Shown one piece after another: positions 52,659-60,545 of a stretch of DNA of 64,000 nt (its first letter is position 1; the number at the start of each line of letters is the position of its first letter). A program made the position numbers and the translations under genes. Origin of the DNA: Paraburkholderia caffeinitolerans. Its GTDB lineage: Bacteria; Pseudomonadota; Gammaproteobacteria; Burkholderiales; Burkholderiaceae. The DNA is taken from the NCBI RefSeq assembly GCF_902859945.1, contig NZ_CADIKL010000006.1, positions 62,001 through 126,000 of the forward strand. Direction: 5' to 3'. The notes under the pieces were generated by a model, which ran no database searches, was not told where the DNA came from, and worked only from the letters and a program-made list of their open reading frames with translations.

Positions 52659-53033
52659 ATGAAATCGCAACTGTTCTCCGGACTTCTCGCACCGCTGGCT
52701 GAAATCGTGCTCGGCTGGTATTGGCTGGCGGGTGGCCACGACGTCGCTGGCCGCCTGCTGACGTTCTATTGGTGGCTGACCGTCGCAGTGCTTTTCGGCT
52801 TCTCGTTCCTGGTCGTCATTGTGCGCATGGTGCTGGATCGCGCGTGGCCCACGCTGGCGCCCAGTTCGCGCGCGAGCCGCTTGTGGATGCGCTCGCTGTT
52901 CTTCGCACGCGTGATCGCGCAGGTGGCAATCGGCTGCACGACGCTTGCGGTCCTGTCGCTGTCGGCGTGGCTGTTTTGCCGTCTCGCGTTGCTGATCGCT
53001 TTCGACGGCGAGACGAAGGGCGCGGAGACGTGA
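52659..53033 (+). CDS. Small phage membrane protein
   Basis: The 124-residue protein has four hydrophobic segments (LAEIVLGWYWLAGG, TVAVLFGFSFLVVIVRMVL, and two near the end). Unknown function. Its stop is immediately followed by the next ATG, so the two genes are co-translated. Confidence 0.7.
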   Translation: MKSQLFSGLLAPLAEIVLGWYWLAGGHDVAGRLLTFYWWLTVAVLFGFSFLVVIVRMVLDRAWPTLAPSSRASRLWMRSLFFARVIAQVAIGCTTLAVLSLSAWLFCRLALLIAFDGETKGAET

Positions 53034-53414
53034 ATGGCTGATCGCACGCTGCGCGAGATCCTCGCCGACATCGTCGATGCTGGGCACCGATACCCGGCAT
53101 TGCATGCGCAGATCTTCCATTGCCTGTTCGAAGGCGAGCAGCTGCGCCGCGGTCTGTTTCGCTACGAGTGCGGTACAGCGCCGCATCGGGCCGGCGACGG
53201 CATGCAAGTGACGGTGCTGGTGACGAAGGTCTGGCCGACCGAATGGCTGCTGCAGCTCGCGCATGCGCTTGGCCGCGGCGTGGTGCCCGAAATGGTGCTG
53301 GCGCCGGCGGATGAGTTTGATGGACATGAAATCTCGCATACGCGTGAGGAACATGAAGCGACTGTACCTGGCGATGCGTTCATGCGCATTCCTGAATATT
53401 TGAATCCGGAGTAA
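53034..53414 (+). CDS. Hypothetical phage protein
   Basis: The 126-residue protein (TLREILADIVDAGHRYPALH, then GMQVTVLVTKVWPTEWLLQL) has no family I recognise. It follows the membrane-protein gene with no gap. Confidence 0.65.
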   Translation: MADRTLREILADIVDAGHRYPALHAQIFHCLFEGEQLRRGLFRYECGTAPHRAGDGMQVTVLVTKVWPTEWLLQLAHALGRGVVPEMVLAPADEFDGHEISHTREEHEATVPGDAFMRIPEYLNPE

Positions 53415-53419
53415 CCCTG

Positions 53420-53737
53420 ATGAATGCCGTTGCACAGACGGTCCCACTGATGCCTGCGCGCACGCCGCTCGTTGAAAAGCTGCTGCGTGAGGCGATCGCG
53501 GACCCGAAAAAGAAGCAGGCGATCCTCGACGCGACGGGCTGGGACCCATCGATGCCGTCGAAGATCCTCTCCAATTCCGCGGGCGTGACGCTCGAGCATT
53601 TCAACGCGCTTTTCTACGCGCTTGGGCTCGTGGTAACGACTGTCGGGTATATGGACTATCTCGCTGAGGGCAACGTGATCGGAAGCAATTGCCGCTGCGC
53701 GCGCATGAACATGGGCGCATGCGGCGCGGCCGCGTAG
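53420..53737 (+). CDS. Possible CII-like regulator
   Basis: The 105-residue protein has a helix-turn-helix-like stretch (PKKKQAILDATGWDPSMPSK, then GVTLEHFNALFYALGLVVTT). It is preceded by genes of unknown function and followed by replication genes, the position of cII in lambdoid phages. The C-terminus has several Cys. A regulatory role is inferred from place and helices only. Confidence 0.55.
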   Translation: MNAVAQTVPLMPARTPLVEKLLREAIADPKKKQAILDATGWDPSMPSKILSNSAGVTLEHFNALFYALGLVVTTVGYMDYLAEGNVIGSNCRCARMNMGACGAAA

Positions 53738-53792
53738 GCACAGATTCAGCCGTATTCCACGATCGTTGTCTAAATGCGCGGGGTCGCATCGC

Positions 53793-54071
53793 ATGTCGTT
53801 TCATCTTTCGAATCTCGCCTGGGAAATCGAGCTTCGCGGACCGCAGAAGCTCGTTTTTCTGTGTCTGTCGCATCTGAGCCTGCAGAGCACGCGCGAGTGC
53901 AGCGTGACAATTGCGCGGCTGATGGTGCTGTGCGGAATGTCGTCGAGCGGCGTTCGCCAGCAACTGGCCACGCTCGTCTCGCTCGGGCTCGTCGAGGAGC
54001 TGCGCGACGGCCGCGTCGTGCATTACCGCGTCAATCTCGGCGCGCCGAGAGCGTGCGATGGCGAAGCCTGA
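53793..54071 (+). CDS. Winged-helix phage protein
   Basis: The 92-residue protein reads as a winged helix: PQKLVFLCLSHLSLQSTREC, then RLMVLCGMSSSGVRQQLATL and LVEELRDGRVVHYRV. The MarR-like pattern suggests DNA binding. It overlaps the next gene by 14 bases. ATG 53793 is preferred over one 27 bases earlier. Confidence 0.7.
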   Translation: MSFHLSNLAWEIELRGPQKLVFLCLSHLSLQSTRECSVTIARLMVLCGMSSSGVRQQLATLVSLGLVEELRDGRVVHYRVNLGAPRACDGEA

Positions 54072-54639
54072 GAACGTCTCCTGCGGCGCGCGGGCCCGCG
54101 CGCCGCAATTCAATGCCGGCCTCATCGAGGCCGCAATCCGGCGCCATGTTGATCACCGCGCAAATACGCTCATCCCCGAAGCATCGGTTCGCTACGGCCT
54201 CGGCTCGGCGCGCGGCGAGTACCGCGCTGACTTCGTCATGGTCACGCGCGCGGGCTATGCCACGGAGCTCGAAGTGAAGATCTCGCTGGCGGACTGGCGC
54301 AAGGATCTGTCGAAGCCGAAGTGGGTGGGCATGCCCGCCTGGATCACGCGGTTCGTCTACGTCGTGCCCGAGCGGCTCGGCATTCCCGAGTGGGTGCCCG
54401 AGCGTGCCGGCGTCTGGCATGTGCGTCCCCAGCCGCCGCGCTACGCGTCGTGGGAAGGTCCAACGCGGCCGGATGACTTCGAGATTGTCGTGGCCCGCGC
54501 GCCGCACGTCCTCGGCCGCGAGAAGCTGCCGGCGGCCGTGCTCGGTACGTGGCACAAAAACCTCTACTACCGCTACTGGGAGCAGCGCATGGACGCGCAG
54601 CGCCGGATTGCGCGGCACGTTCGTGAGGGCGTCGCGTGA
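54058..54639 (+). CDS. MmcB-like PD-(D/E)XK nuclease-fold protein
   Basis: The 193-residue protein has a restriction-endonuclease-fold signature: EYRADFVMVTRAGYATELEVK gives the Asp and ExK pattern within about 15 residues, followed by ADWRKDLSKPKW. Similar phage proteins resemble MmcB, a DNA-repair-related family. The motif supports a nuclease fold; activity is not shown. Start overlaps the preceding gene by 14 bases and the end overlaps the next by four. Confidence 0.68.
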   Translation: MAKPENVSCGARARAPQFNAGLIEAAIRRHVDHRANTLIPEASVRYGLGSARGEYRADFVMVTRAGYATELEVKISLADWRKDLSKPKWVGMPAWITRFVYVVPERLGIPEWVPERAGVWHVRPQPPRYASWEGPTRPDDFEIVVARAPHVLGREKLPAAVLGTWHKNLYYRYWEQRMDAQRRIARHVREGVA

Positions 54640-54866
54640 TCGATCAGATCGTTATCGGCGCGCTCGGCGCGGCCGCAGCCTACCTTTCGCAGGACCGTCT
54701 CGATGGCCGCCGGCGCTATGCGTGCCTTTGTGGGCTTGCTGCGCAACCGTTCTGGTTCTATGCATCGTGGACCGCCGGACAGTGGGGGATATTCGCGCTT
54801 TCGATCGTCTACACGCTTGCGTGGGCACGCGGGCTCGTGACGCATTGGCTCTGGAGGCGCTCATGA
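54636..54866 (+). CDS. Small phage membrane protein
   Basis: The 76-residue protein has hydrophobic segments around IVIGALGAAAAYL and WGIFALSIVYTLAWARGL. The start and stop each overlap a neighbour by four bases. Function unknown. Confidence 0.65.
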   Translation: MIDQIVIGALGAAAAYLSQDRLDGRRRYACLCGLAAQPFWFYASWTAGQWGIFALSIVYTLAWARGLVTHWLWRRS

Positions 54867-56035
54867 GGGCAGCTGACGTTCTCCGCGAGCTCGGCCGTCC
54901 GATCGCGTATTACCCCTTCCTGAGCCGCTATCTGGGCGGCGTCAATGCGTCCGTGCTCTTCTGCCAGATCTTCTACTGGCAGGACAAGGCGACGAGCGAG
55001 CTGGGCGTGCACAAGACGGTCGAGGAGCTCGAGGAGGAGACCGGGCTCAGCTATGAAGAGCAGCGCGCCGCGCGCGCGAAGCTGCGCGCCTGCGGCGTGC
55101 TGATCGAGACCGCGAAGCGCATCGAGCATCGCACCTACTTCCGCATCGACGAGGACGCGCTTGAGCGGTTGCTTGAATCTCCGGCACCCGAAAGAGCACC
55201 TCGTAAAAGTCCATCTCCCCGAGTGGGAAAATCCCATCTCCCGAGATGGGAAAAGTCCATTTCGGGAGATGGTAAAAGTCCACCTCACGAAATGGACAAA
55301 CCCGAGCTCGCGAGCGAGGAAAAACCTATGCCGCGGGATGGGGAAAACCACGCCCGCGGGAACGGAAATTCCCATCCCGTTAACGGTACAGAGACTACAG
55401 CAGAGATTACTTCAGAGACTACAGCAGCAGCAGCGCGCGAGGGGCCATCTGTGGATAACTCTGCTGCCGCTGCTGCTGATGAGCAAAAAGCCGGAACGAC
55501 CCCACTCGATGCTGAAGCCCAGCTGACCGATCTGCTGATCGGCCTCGAAGCCGAGCGCGGCAAGCGCCTCGTGGTCGACCGAAGCCGCGATCGCCTGCAC
55601 ATCGTGACATGGGTTGGTCGAGCGGTGACGCACGCTGAGCTGCGCGAGGCGCACAAGTGCGCCGTCGCGGCGCGGGATCGCGACGACGACTCCAGGGCGC
55701 TGAACGTCGGCTTCGTCGCACGGTTCGTCGACGAGGTGCTGGCGGCCCGCCAGCGCGAGGCTGGCGGCGCTTCCGACAGCGGACCCGGCAACGCAGCCGC
55801 GCCGGCTTCGGATTGGTGGCTGAGCGATTCAGGGACCGGCGCGCAGGGCAAACGCGTGCGTGTTGACCGCCGGCCGAACGAGTCCACCCCCGAATACCTC
55901 GTACGCGTGGCGAAGGCATCCGGCCGTGGCCCTTGGATCGATCACGTCCTGAAGAGCTGGCAGGGCAGCACGCGCTACCAGCAGATCATCGATTTCCTCG
56001 GCGCCGAGCTTCTTCCCTCGGACTTCTACGCATGA
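54863..56035 (+). CDS. O-like phage replication initiator with an internal origin
   Basis: The 390-residue protein has an N-terminal winged-helix part (YYPFLSRYLGGVNASVLFCQ, LGVHKTVEELEEETGLSYEE, RAARAKLRACGVLIETAKRI), as in phage replication O-type proteins. The middle part is low-complexity Pro/Lys/Asp-rich and is encoded by the iteron DNA. The C-terminal part (DRSRDRLHIVTWVGRAVTHA, then LLPSDFYA) may recruit the next replication factor. By analogy with lambda O it binds repeats inside its own gene. No helicase or loader gene is obvious next to it. Confidence 0.72.
   Translation: MRAADVLRELGRPIAYYPFLSRYLGGVNASVLFCQIFYWQDKATSELGVHKTVEELEEETGLSYEEQRAARAKLRACGVLIETAKRIEHRTYFRIDEDALERLLESPAPERAPRKSPSPRVGKSHLPRWEKSISGDGKSPPHEMDKPELASEEKPMPRDGENHARGNGNSHPVNGTETTAEITSETTAAAAREGPSVDNSAAAAADEQKAGTTPLDAEAQLTDLLIGLEAERGKRLVVDRSRDRLHIVTWVGRAVTHAELREAHKCAVAARDRDDDSRALNVGFVARFVDEVLAARQREAGGASDSGPGNAAAPASDWWLSDSGTGAQGKRVRVDRRPNESTPEYLVRVAKASGRGPWIDHVLKSWQGSTRYQQIIDFLGAELLPSDFYA
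55205..55296 (+). repeat. Four 23-bp iterons, probable phage replication origin
   Basis: Four copies of a 23-base unit start at 55205, 55228, 55251 and 55274, in exact register. The consensus is AAAAGTCCATCTCnCGAGA followed by TGG. The second copy contains CCATCTC-CC-GAGATGG, a perfect inverted repeat. Two degenerate units at 55321 and 55344 (both beginning AAAACC) keep the 23-base spacing. The unit is not a multiple of three, so protein repeats do not explain it. Location inside an O-like gene matches lambda. Confidence 0.85.
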
Positions 56036-56106
56036 TCAACGTCATCGACATCGACGAGCTCCGCGTGCAGCTCCAACTGCGCCATCTTTCTTTCGGCGGG
56101 GTTTAG
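56032..56106 (+). CDS. Tiny frame overlapping the replication-gene stop
   Basis: A 24-codon frame (MINVIDIDELRVQLQLRHLS...) starts in the ATGA overlap with the replication gene and ends just before the next gene. It may be a real microprotein or chance. No independent support. Confidence 0.25.
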   Translation: MINVIDIDELRVQLQLRHLSFGGV

Positions 56107-56109
56107 ACC

Positions 56110-56334
56110 ATGAAGGCAACGGTCAACGCTCGCGGGATGCTCATCGTCGAGCCGGAGAACGAGCTCGAAGCATACGCGCTAGGCAAATGGTCGGCCGCAA
56201 ACCTTACCGACCGGTTTTGCGCCTCGAAGCCGGACCTGAAGTTGATCGTGAATTGCGAGCAATGGCCCGATGCCATCGAGCCCGTGACGGTGGGTGTCAT
56301 TCCGTGGCTTTCCCGCGGAGCTCAGAAGCCGTGA
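56110..56334 (+). CDS. Hypothetical phage protein
   Basis: The 74-residue protein (MKATVNARGMLIVEPENELE, then NLTDRFCASKPDLKLIVNCE) resembles small phage proteins found beside replication genes. Function unknown. Its stop overlaps the GTG of the next gene. Confidence 0.7.
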   Translation: MKATVNARGMLIVEPENELEAYALGKWSAANLTDRFCASKPDLKLIVNCEQWPDAIEPVTVGVIPWLSRGAQKP

Positions 56335-57098
56335 GCAAGCGAACCATACACATGTACCCGAGCGTTATCGCCGCGCGCGGCGCAGGGCGCAAGCGCATTC
56401 GGAAACAGATCGCCGACGCGGCGCGCGAGCTGGCGGACGAGAGCCCCGCGGCGCTCGGAAAGCCAATGCAGACGCTGCTTTCCACTTCCGTGCTTGCATC
56501 GCGCGCAGCTGGCCTGATGTCTCGCGAAGAAGCGTGGGGCGCGTTGGGCGCGCCTGCCGGCCATTGCTCACGCGTCGACGCGATGCGCGCGAAAGAGGTC
56601 GAGATCGCAACGCGCCCGCTCGCCGGGGCGATGGCGTTGCCCGCGCAGCTCGTGGCGTCTCAATGGCACGAAGCCAATTATCGATTCAGCGTTTCAGCCG
56701 TCGCGGCTGACGCGCAGAAGATCTCACCAGCCGCAGCTGGTGATCAACCACCCCTGGAGCAACGAATGACTACGATGCGAGCGAAATTGCAGGTTCAAGG
56801 TGTGTCCGATATCAACACGTGCGGCCCAAACTGGACGCCGGATAACCAGGATCTCGTGAAGAGTGGCGAGCGCCTCAACTTCATGGCTGTAGGCCTCGGC
56901 CGAGCATACAACGAGGACGGCTCTGGCGACGAAGACAACACCTATTCCCGCTGGTCGCCGCAAGCGAACTTCGATCTCGTGTGCATGAATCCGGCGTTGT
57001 TCGGCCAGTTCAAGGTCGGCGACAAATTCTACGTCGACTTCACGCGTGCCGACGTTGCAGCGGGAGTGCAGGAAGGCGCCGACGCCACGCAGGGCTGA
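56331..57098 (+). CDS. Two-module hypothetical phage protein
   Basis: One 255-codon frame starts at GTG 56331. The first part (SKRTIHMYPSVIAARGAGRK, ending QPPLEQR) is a basic, helical module. The second, from the ATG at 56766, reads MTTMRAKLQVQGV, then FDLVCMNPALFGQFKVGDKF and YVDFTRADV. It resembles a stand-alone phage family that usually begins there. GGAG six bases before that ATG suggests internal initiation giving a separate 110-residue product. Confidence 0.65.
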   Translation: MSKRTIHMYPSVIAARGAGRKRIRKQIADAARELADESPAALGKPMQTLLSTSVLASRAAGLMSREEAWGALGAPAGHCSRVDAMRAKEVEIATRPLAGAMALPAQLVASQWHEANYRFSVSAVAADAQKISPAAAGDQPPLEQRMTTMRAKLQVQGVSDINTCGPNWTPDNQDLVKSGERLNFMAVGLGRAYNEDGSGDEDNTYSRWSPQANFDLVCMNPALFGQFKVGDKFYVDFTRADVAAGVQEGADATQG

Positions 57099-57167
57099 CG
57101 CCGCTCAATTCGATTTAGCCGGCCGCGCGCCGGCGAGTACTCAAAGGCTCATGAACGAGGATTGGCA

Positions 57168-57542
57168 ATGCACATCAGCAAAAGGGACGTGCCCGACGCC
57201 GCTGGCGCAACTGACGCGGCGCCGACGCACATGCCCGCGCGCCGCGGGCACGGCATGGTCTTGAAAGACTCGGAAATCGATTATCGCGATCTCACCGAGT
57301 TCGGGCGCATCACGATCGAGCGCTCCGGGTTCGACGTCTACATCACCGTCGACGGCTTCAGGTTTGAGGACGTGACAACGGGCCGCCAGCAGGTTGCGAA
57401 GGCGTTCGCGTGGGGCCGCGACATGCTGGCGGCAAAACTCGAGGCTTTGCGTCTCGTGCCGGGTGGCGGCGTGGTGGCCGTCAGCGGGATAACGCAGGAC
57501 GACCTCGATATCGAACGCCTCGCGCGCCGGGAGGCATCGTGA
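57168..57542 (+). CDS. Hypothetical phage protein
   Basis: The 124-residue protein (VLKDSEIDYRDLTEFGRITI, then EALRLVPGGGVVAVSG) is of unknown function. Starts considered are TTG 57162 and ATG 57168. Its stop overlaps the GTG of the next gene. Confidence 0.65.
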   Translation: MHISKRDVPDAAGATDAAPTHMPARRGHGMVLKDSEIDYRDLTEFGRITIERSGFDVYITVDGFRFEDVTTGRQQVAKAFAWGRDMLAAKLEALRLVPGGGVVAVSGITQDDLDIERLARREAS

Positions 57543-58192
57543 GGCAATTCTGGACGAGCGAGGAAGACGACGTGCTGCGAGACGTGGCGCGCCGCGGGGT
57601 AGGGCTGATCGGCGAGATGCATCGTCTTCCCGGGCGCACGCACTCAGCTGCACGCCAGCACGCTTGGGCGGCTCTCAAGCTGAAGCTTGGCGGTCGGGTA
57701 TGGACCGATGACGAGCGCGAGACTCTGCGCCGCATCTACGCCTCGGACGAATCAGTTAAGCACGCTGTCGGCCGGCTGCTCCCGGGCCGCACATACTCTA
57801 TGGCCAAGCAGGAGGCCGTGCGCCTCGATATCGCGAGCGGCAAAGTGCGGCGTGTGTATGGCTATTCGCTGATCTTCTATCGCGCGGAACGCCTGTTGGC
57901 GGACGGCCGCAAGGTGAGTGTCAAGCAGCTGGCGGCTGAGCTCGGTTCGTCCATCAGCGCCACGAAACGCGCGCTGAAGAGGCAGCACGGCGTTCGGACC
58001 CGCGTCGGAGATTACGGGCGTCTCTCGAACGGCCACTGGGAGGACCTGTGGATGCTCGGTAGCGGGCCTGATGCGCCGCGTCCGCCCCGCAGGACGGCGG
58101 CGCAGGTATGCCGCCTCAAGCGCGCCCGCGCGAAGGTGCGCGAGGGCCGCATAGATCCGTTCGCAACCCTCCGCCAGCAGATCGCAGCATGA
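57539..58192 (+). CDS. SANT/Myb-like DNA-binding phage protein
   Basis: The 217-residue protein begins with FWTSEEDDVLRDVARRGV and later VWTDDERETLRRIYASDES, two Trp-containing Myb/SANT-like repeats. A helix-turn-helix-like SVKQLAAELGSSISATKRAL and a basic tail follow. Such phage proteins are thought to bind DNA. The start is GTG, overlapping the stop of the previous gene. Confidence 0.68.
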   Translation: MRQFWTSEEDDVLRDVARRGVGLIGEMHRLPGRTHSAARQHAWAALKLKLGGRVWTDDERETLRRIYASDESVKHAVGRLLPGRTYSMAKQEAVRLDIASGKVRRVYGYSLIFYRAERLLADGRKVSVKQLAAELGSSISATKRALKRQHGVRTRVGDYGRLSNGHWEDLWMLGSGPDAPRPPRRTAAQVCRLKRARAKVREGRIDPFATLRQQIAA

Positions 58193-58632
58193 AGCGCGGC
58201 GCGCCGATGAAGCGGACCGGCTTCAAACGCAAATCCGGTTCGCCGTTCAGCAGCTTGGCGAATCGCGGCACGGCGCTGCGGCGCGCGGCCATGAAACGGC
58301 GCATGCACAAACCGACGGTCGAAGAGGGCGCGCTCTATCTGGCGGCATGCCGAGGCGAGCCATGCTACCTGCTCATCCCCGGCGTGTGCCGCCTCGATCC
58401 GCATGACAAGACGGTCGTGCCGTGCCATTCGAACCTGCTCGAGCACGGCGGCGGAATGGGTCTCAAGGCGCACCACCAATTCACTTTCCCGGGCTGCGAT
58501 GTATGCCATTTCTGGCTCGATCAATCCCGGATTCCAACGAAACAGCAGCGCCGCGCCGCGACGCACGCCGCGCTCGCGCGCTGGCGGCCGGTGCGCGCGC
58601 GAAAGATGGCGGCGGTGGAGGGTGCGCAATGA
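58189..58632 (+). CDS. DUF1364/YbcO-type phage nuclease-like protein
   Basis: The 147-residue basic protein has an early Lys/Arg-rich segment. It then has ACRGEPCYLLIPGVC and VVPCHSNLLEHGGGMGLKA, AHHQFTFPGCDVCHFWLD: four Cys and several His arranged as in the DUF1364/YbcO family. These are small HNH-like nucleases found in lambdoid nin regions. Nuclease activity is inferred. Four-base overlaps join it to both neighbours. Confidence 0.78.
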   Translation: MKRGAPMKRTGFKRKSGSPFSSLANRGTALRRAAMKRRMHKPTVEEGALYLAACRGEPCYLLIPGVCRLDPHDKTVVPCHSNLLEHGGGMGLKAHHQFTFPGCDVCHFWLDQSRIPTKQQRRAATHAALARWRPVRARKMAAVEGAQ

Positions 58633-58946
58633 CCGTTGTGCTAACGACAGAAGTGCCGACGATGGTGCCGATCCAGTATCGCGGCCGCGTTTCGTATCAG
58701 CCAGGCTTCGCCGAGCATGTCGCGCGCGTGCGCGTCGTCAGGCGTATCCGACTCCCGGACGGCTCGCTGGATCGTGAGCGCGCCGAGGTCGAGGTTTATG
58801 TGCCAGAGGATCGTCGCGCCGGTATCGAAGCGCCGCGCGATGCTTGGGTGACGCCCGAGTATCTGCGCTGCCATGCGCTTCGAAGCAAGAACAAGAAGAG
58901 CCTGCGCGACTTCTTCGAATCTGACGTGATGGAGCTGGCGGTTTGA
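58629..58946 (+). CDS. Hypothetical phage protein
   Basis: The 105-residue protein (VRVVRRIRLPDGSLDRERAE, then SLRDFFESDVMELAV) has no assigned family. Linked by overlaps in the nin-like block. Confidence 0.65.
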   Translation: MTVVLTTEVPTMVPIQYRGRVSYQPGFAEHVARVRVVRRIRLPDGSLDRERAEVEVYVPEDRRAGIEAPRDAWVTPEYLRCHALRSKNKKSLRDFFESDVMELAV

Positions 58947-59146
58947 ACCGCCAGCCTGCGCGCGCGCTGCGCACGGATCTCGAAAGTGCATTGCGCGAGG
59001 CCTCACGCGCCGTGCGCGCGGGGCATCCCGAAGATCCGGTGACGATCTCGGCGTCCGCGCTCTGGCTGCTGAACGAGACGCTGCACGCACAGAGCGAACG
59101 AATCGAGCAACTGAAAAACATGCAACTCAAAAAGGCCAACCGATGA
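58943..59146 (+). CDS. Small helical phage protein
   Basis: The 67-residue protein starts at TTG 58943, in the stop of the previous gene, and ends within the start of the next. It is largely helical (WLLNETLHAQSERIEQLKNM). Unknown function. Confidence 0.55.
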   Translation: MNRQPARALRTDLESALREASRAVRAGHPEDPVTISASALWLLNETLHAQSERIEQLKNMQLKKANR

Positions 59147-59841
59147 GCGAGACCACCGAAACACTATTCCGTACGCCTCAAGACGCTCTCGTGTTCGCGT
59201 TCAATTATTCGATGCAGACCCGCGATCGCTCCGCTATGGACCGGCTCGCTGCGCCGTCGCCGCGCACGGGGAAAGGCCTAAGCGGGAATGACGGAGCCGG
59301 ACAGGCCGGCATGATCCGTCGCGAGCTGCAGCAACTGACGGATCTTGAGCGCGCGGTGCTCGTCGCGCGCTTTGCGCCAAAGGCGTGGCCATGCACGTGC
59401 GGCCATGCATGCTGTTCTGGCTACACGCCGAACCCTGAATATCAGGAGGCAATCACCCTGCTGACGCAAAAGGTGATGCCCTCGCTCGCAGGGCGTCTCG
59501 TTCACTATCAGCTACGGCGTGGGCTGATCGAGAAGGCGGCGGGCAGGAAAGTCGAAATCAAAGCACTCGCGCTTATCTGCGAGGTGTCGGAGAAGACCGC
59601 GGGCGAGCATTGGCAGATCATCAAACTATGGTTTCAAGGGCAGCCGAAGCGTAAAGCGAAGCCTTCGAAGCGGCGGCGCGCAGCAGCTGGGACTGCAACC
59701 GCAGATATCGCCGACGAAGCGCACCTACACGACGAGGCGATCGATGCGCCTGCGATTGAGAGTGCCGTTGACGGCGTGGATTCGAAGGCGCGGAAACGTG
59801 CCGATGAGCTGCTTTCGACGCTCCCTTTTATTCGTCCGTGA
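59143..59841 (+). CDS. Probable Q-type late antiterminator/regulator
   Basis: The 232-residue protein has a central CTCGHACCSG Cys cluster, a helix-turn-helix-like segment (IKALALICEVSEKTAGEHWQ) and a basic region (KRKAKPSKRRR). Lambda Q-type antiterminators combine a zinc finger and DNA binding. It is the last gene before a consensus promoter and an immediate terminator, exactly where Q sits. Sequence alone does not prove the family. Confidence 0.6.
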   Translation: MSETTETLFRTPQDALVFAFNYSMQTRDRSAMDRLAAPSPRTGKGLSGNDGAGQAGMIRRELQQLTDLERAVLVARFAPKAWPCTCGHACCSGYTPNPEYQEAITLLTQKVMPSLAGRLVHYQLRRGLIEKAAGRKVEIKALALICEVSEKTAGEHWQIIKLWFQGQPKRKAKPSKRRRAAAGTATADIADEAHLHDEAIDAPAIESAVDGVDSKARKRADELLSTLPFIRP

Positions 59842-59850
59842 CGGATTTTC

Positions 59851-59879
59851 TTGACGCCTTCCATTTTCGACAGTAAATT
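59851..59879 (+). promoter_or_regulatory. Probable late promoter (pR'-like)
   Basis: TTGACG (59851-59856) and TAAATT (59874-59879) are spaced by 17 bases, 10 bases after the Q-like gene. Downstream is a short hairpin GACACT / AGTGTC (59892-59909), a candidate pause site, then an intrinsic terminator. This order mirrors the lambda late control region. Confidence 0.7.
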
Positions 59880-59913
59880 ACGCCTCAATCTGACACTGTG
59901 AATAAGTGTCTCC

Positions 59914-59947
59914 AAAGCCCGCACGGTTGCCGCCGCGCGGGCTTTTT
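59914..59947 (+). terminator. Intrinsic terminator just after the late promoter (tR'-like)
   Basis: AAAGCCCGC pairs with GCGGGCTTT around a 14-base loop, followed by TTTTT. It would stop the late transcript about 60 bases after its start unless antitermination occurs. The A/T flanks give little T-run on the other strand. Confidence 0.82.
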
Positions 59948-59964
59948 CGTTTCTGGCGTCCGAA

Positions 59965-60159
59965 TTACGGATGCAGCGCCTTAGCAGCTTGATGCCCGCG
60001 CTGCTCGATTTCGCCAAGCGTCAGCGCATCGAGATGCTCGTGCTCAGCGACGGTGATGCGCACGTGAACGGACTGACCCGTTTCATCGGCGATCCCGACC
60101 TGCAGTGTTTGTGGTTTGCCGTTGCGATTGATATTGAGACTGCTGAGTTTCATGCTCAT
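59965..60159 (-). CDS. Small opposite-strand phage gene
   Basis: The 64-residue protein (MKLSSLNINRNGKPQTLQVG, then HVRITVAEHEHLDALTLGEI) has AAAGGAG six bases before its ATG on the minus strand. It lies in the gap between the late terminator and the structural genes and runs against them. Possibly a lysogen-expressed cargo gene. Family not recognised. Confidence 0.65.
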   Translation of the reverse strand: MSMKLSSLNINRNGKPQTLQVGIADETGQSVHVRITVAEHEHLDALTLGEIEQRGHQAAKALHP

Positions 60160-60293
60160 TTGTTTCTCCTTTTTACGGTGTAGCCGCAGCGTGTGGATGC
60201 TCGCGGAAAAGCTATATGGCGGTGCCAATCGTCATATCAACACAGGCGTAAACCCTGGCCATCGGCGCGCGCGCTCTTCATCTGGATGACACG

Positions 60294-60545
60294 ATGAACA
60301 AACCGAAGTCAAAGGGCGTCGCGCCCATGATCGCGCGCCCGCGTCTCGGCGAGAGCGTCATCGTGCGCGCGCCATATTTCGGCAAACCGACTGTAGCGAT
60401 CGTGATTGCCGACTATGGTGACGACACCGATGACATTGCCGTGCAGGCGTTTCCGTTAGGTCGCGATTCGCTGCAGATTCCTGCCATTCCATTTTTCGAT
60501 ACGGAGCCGGATGCAAGCGTTCGGTCGGCGGCATGGCCGGCCTGA
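60294..60545 (+). CDS. Small phage protein before the head genes
   Basis: The 83-residue protein (RLGESVIVRAPYFGKPTVAI, then FPLGRDSLQIPAIPFFDTEP) resembles short proteins at the start of late operons. Unknown function. Its TGA overlaps the next ATG by one base. Confidence 0.65.
   Translation: MNKPKSKGVAPMIARPRLGESVIVRAPYFGKPTVAIVIADYGDDTDDIAVQAFPLGRDSLQIPAIPFFDTEPDASVRSAAWPA

Noticed and set aside
57151..57264. Short frame starting ATGAACGAGG before the gene at 57168
   Set aside because: Overlaps a longer frame with better composition and ends without coupling to a neighbour.
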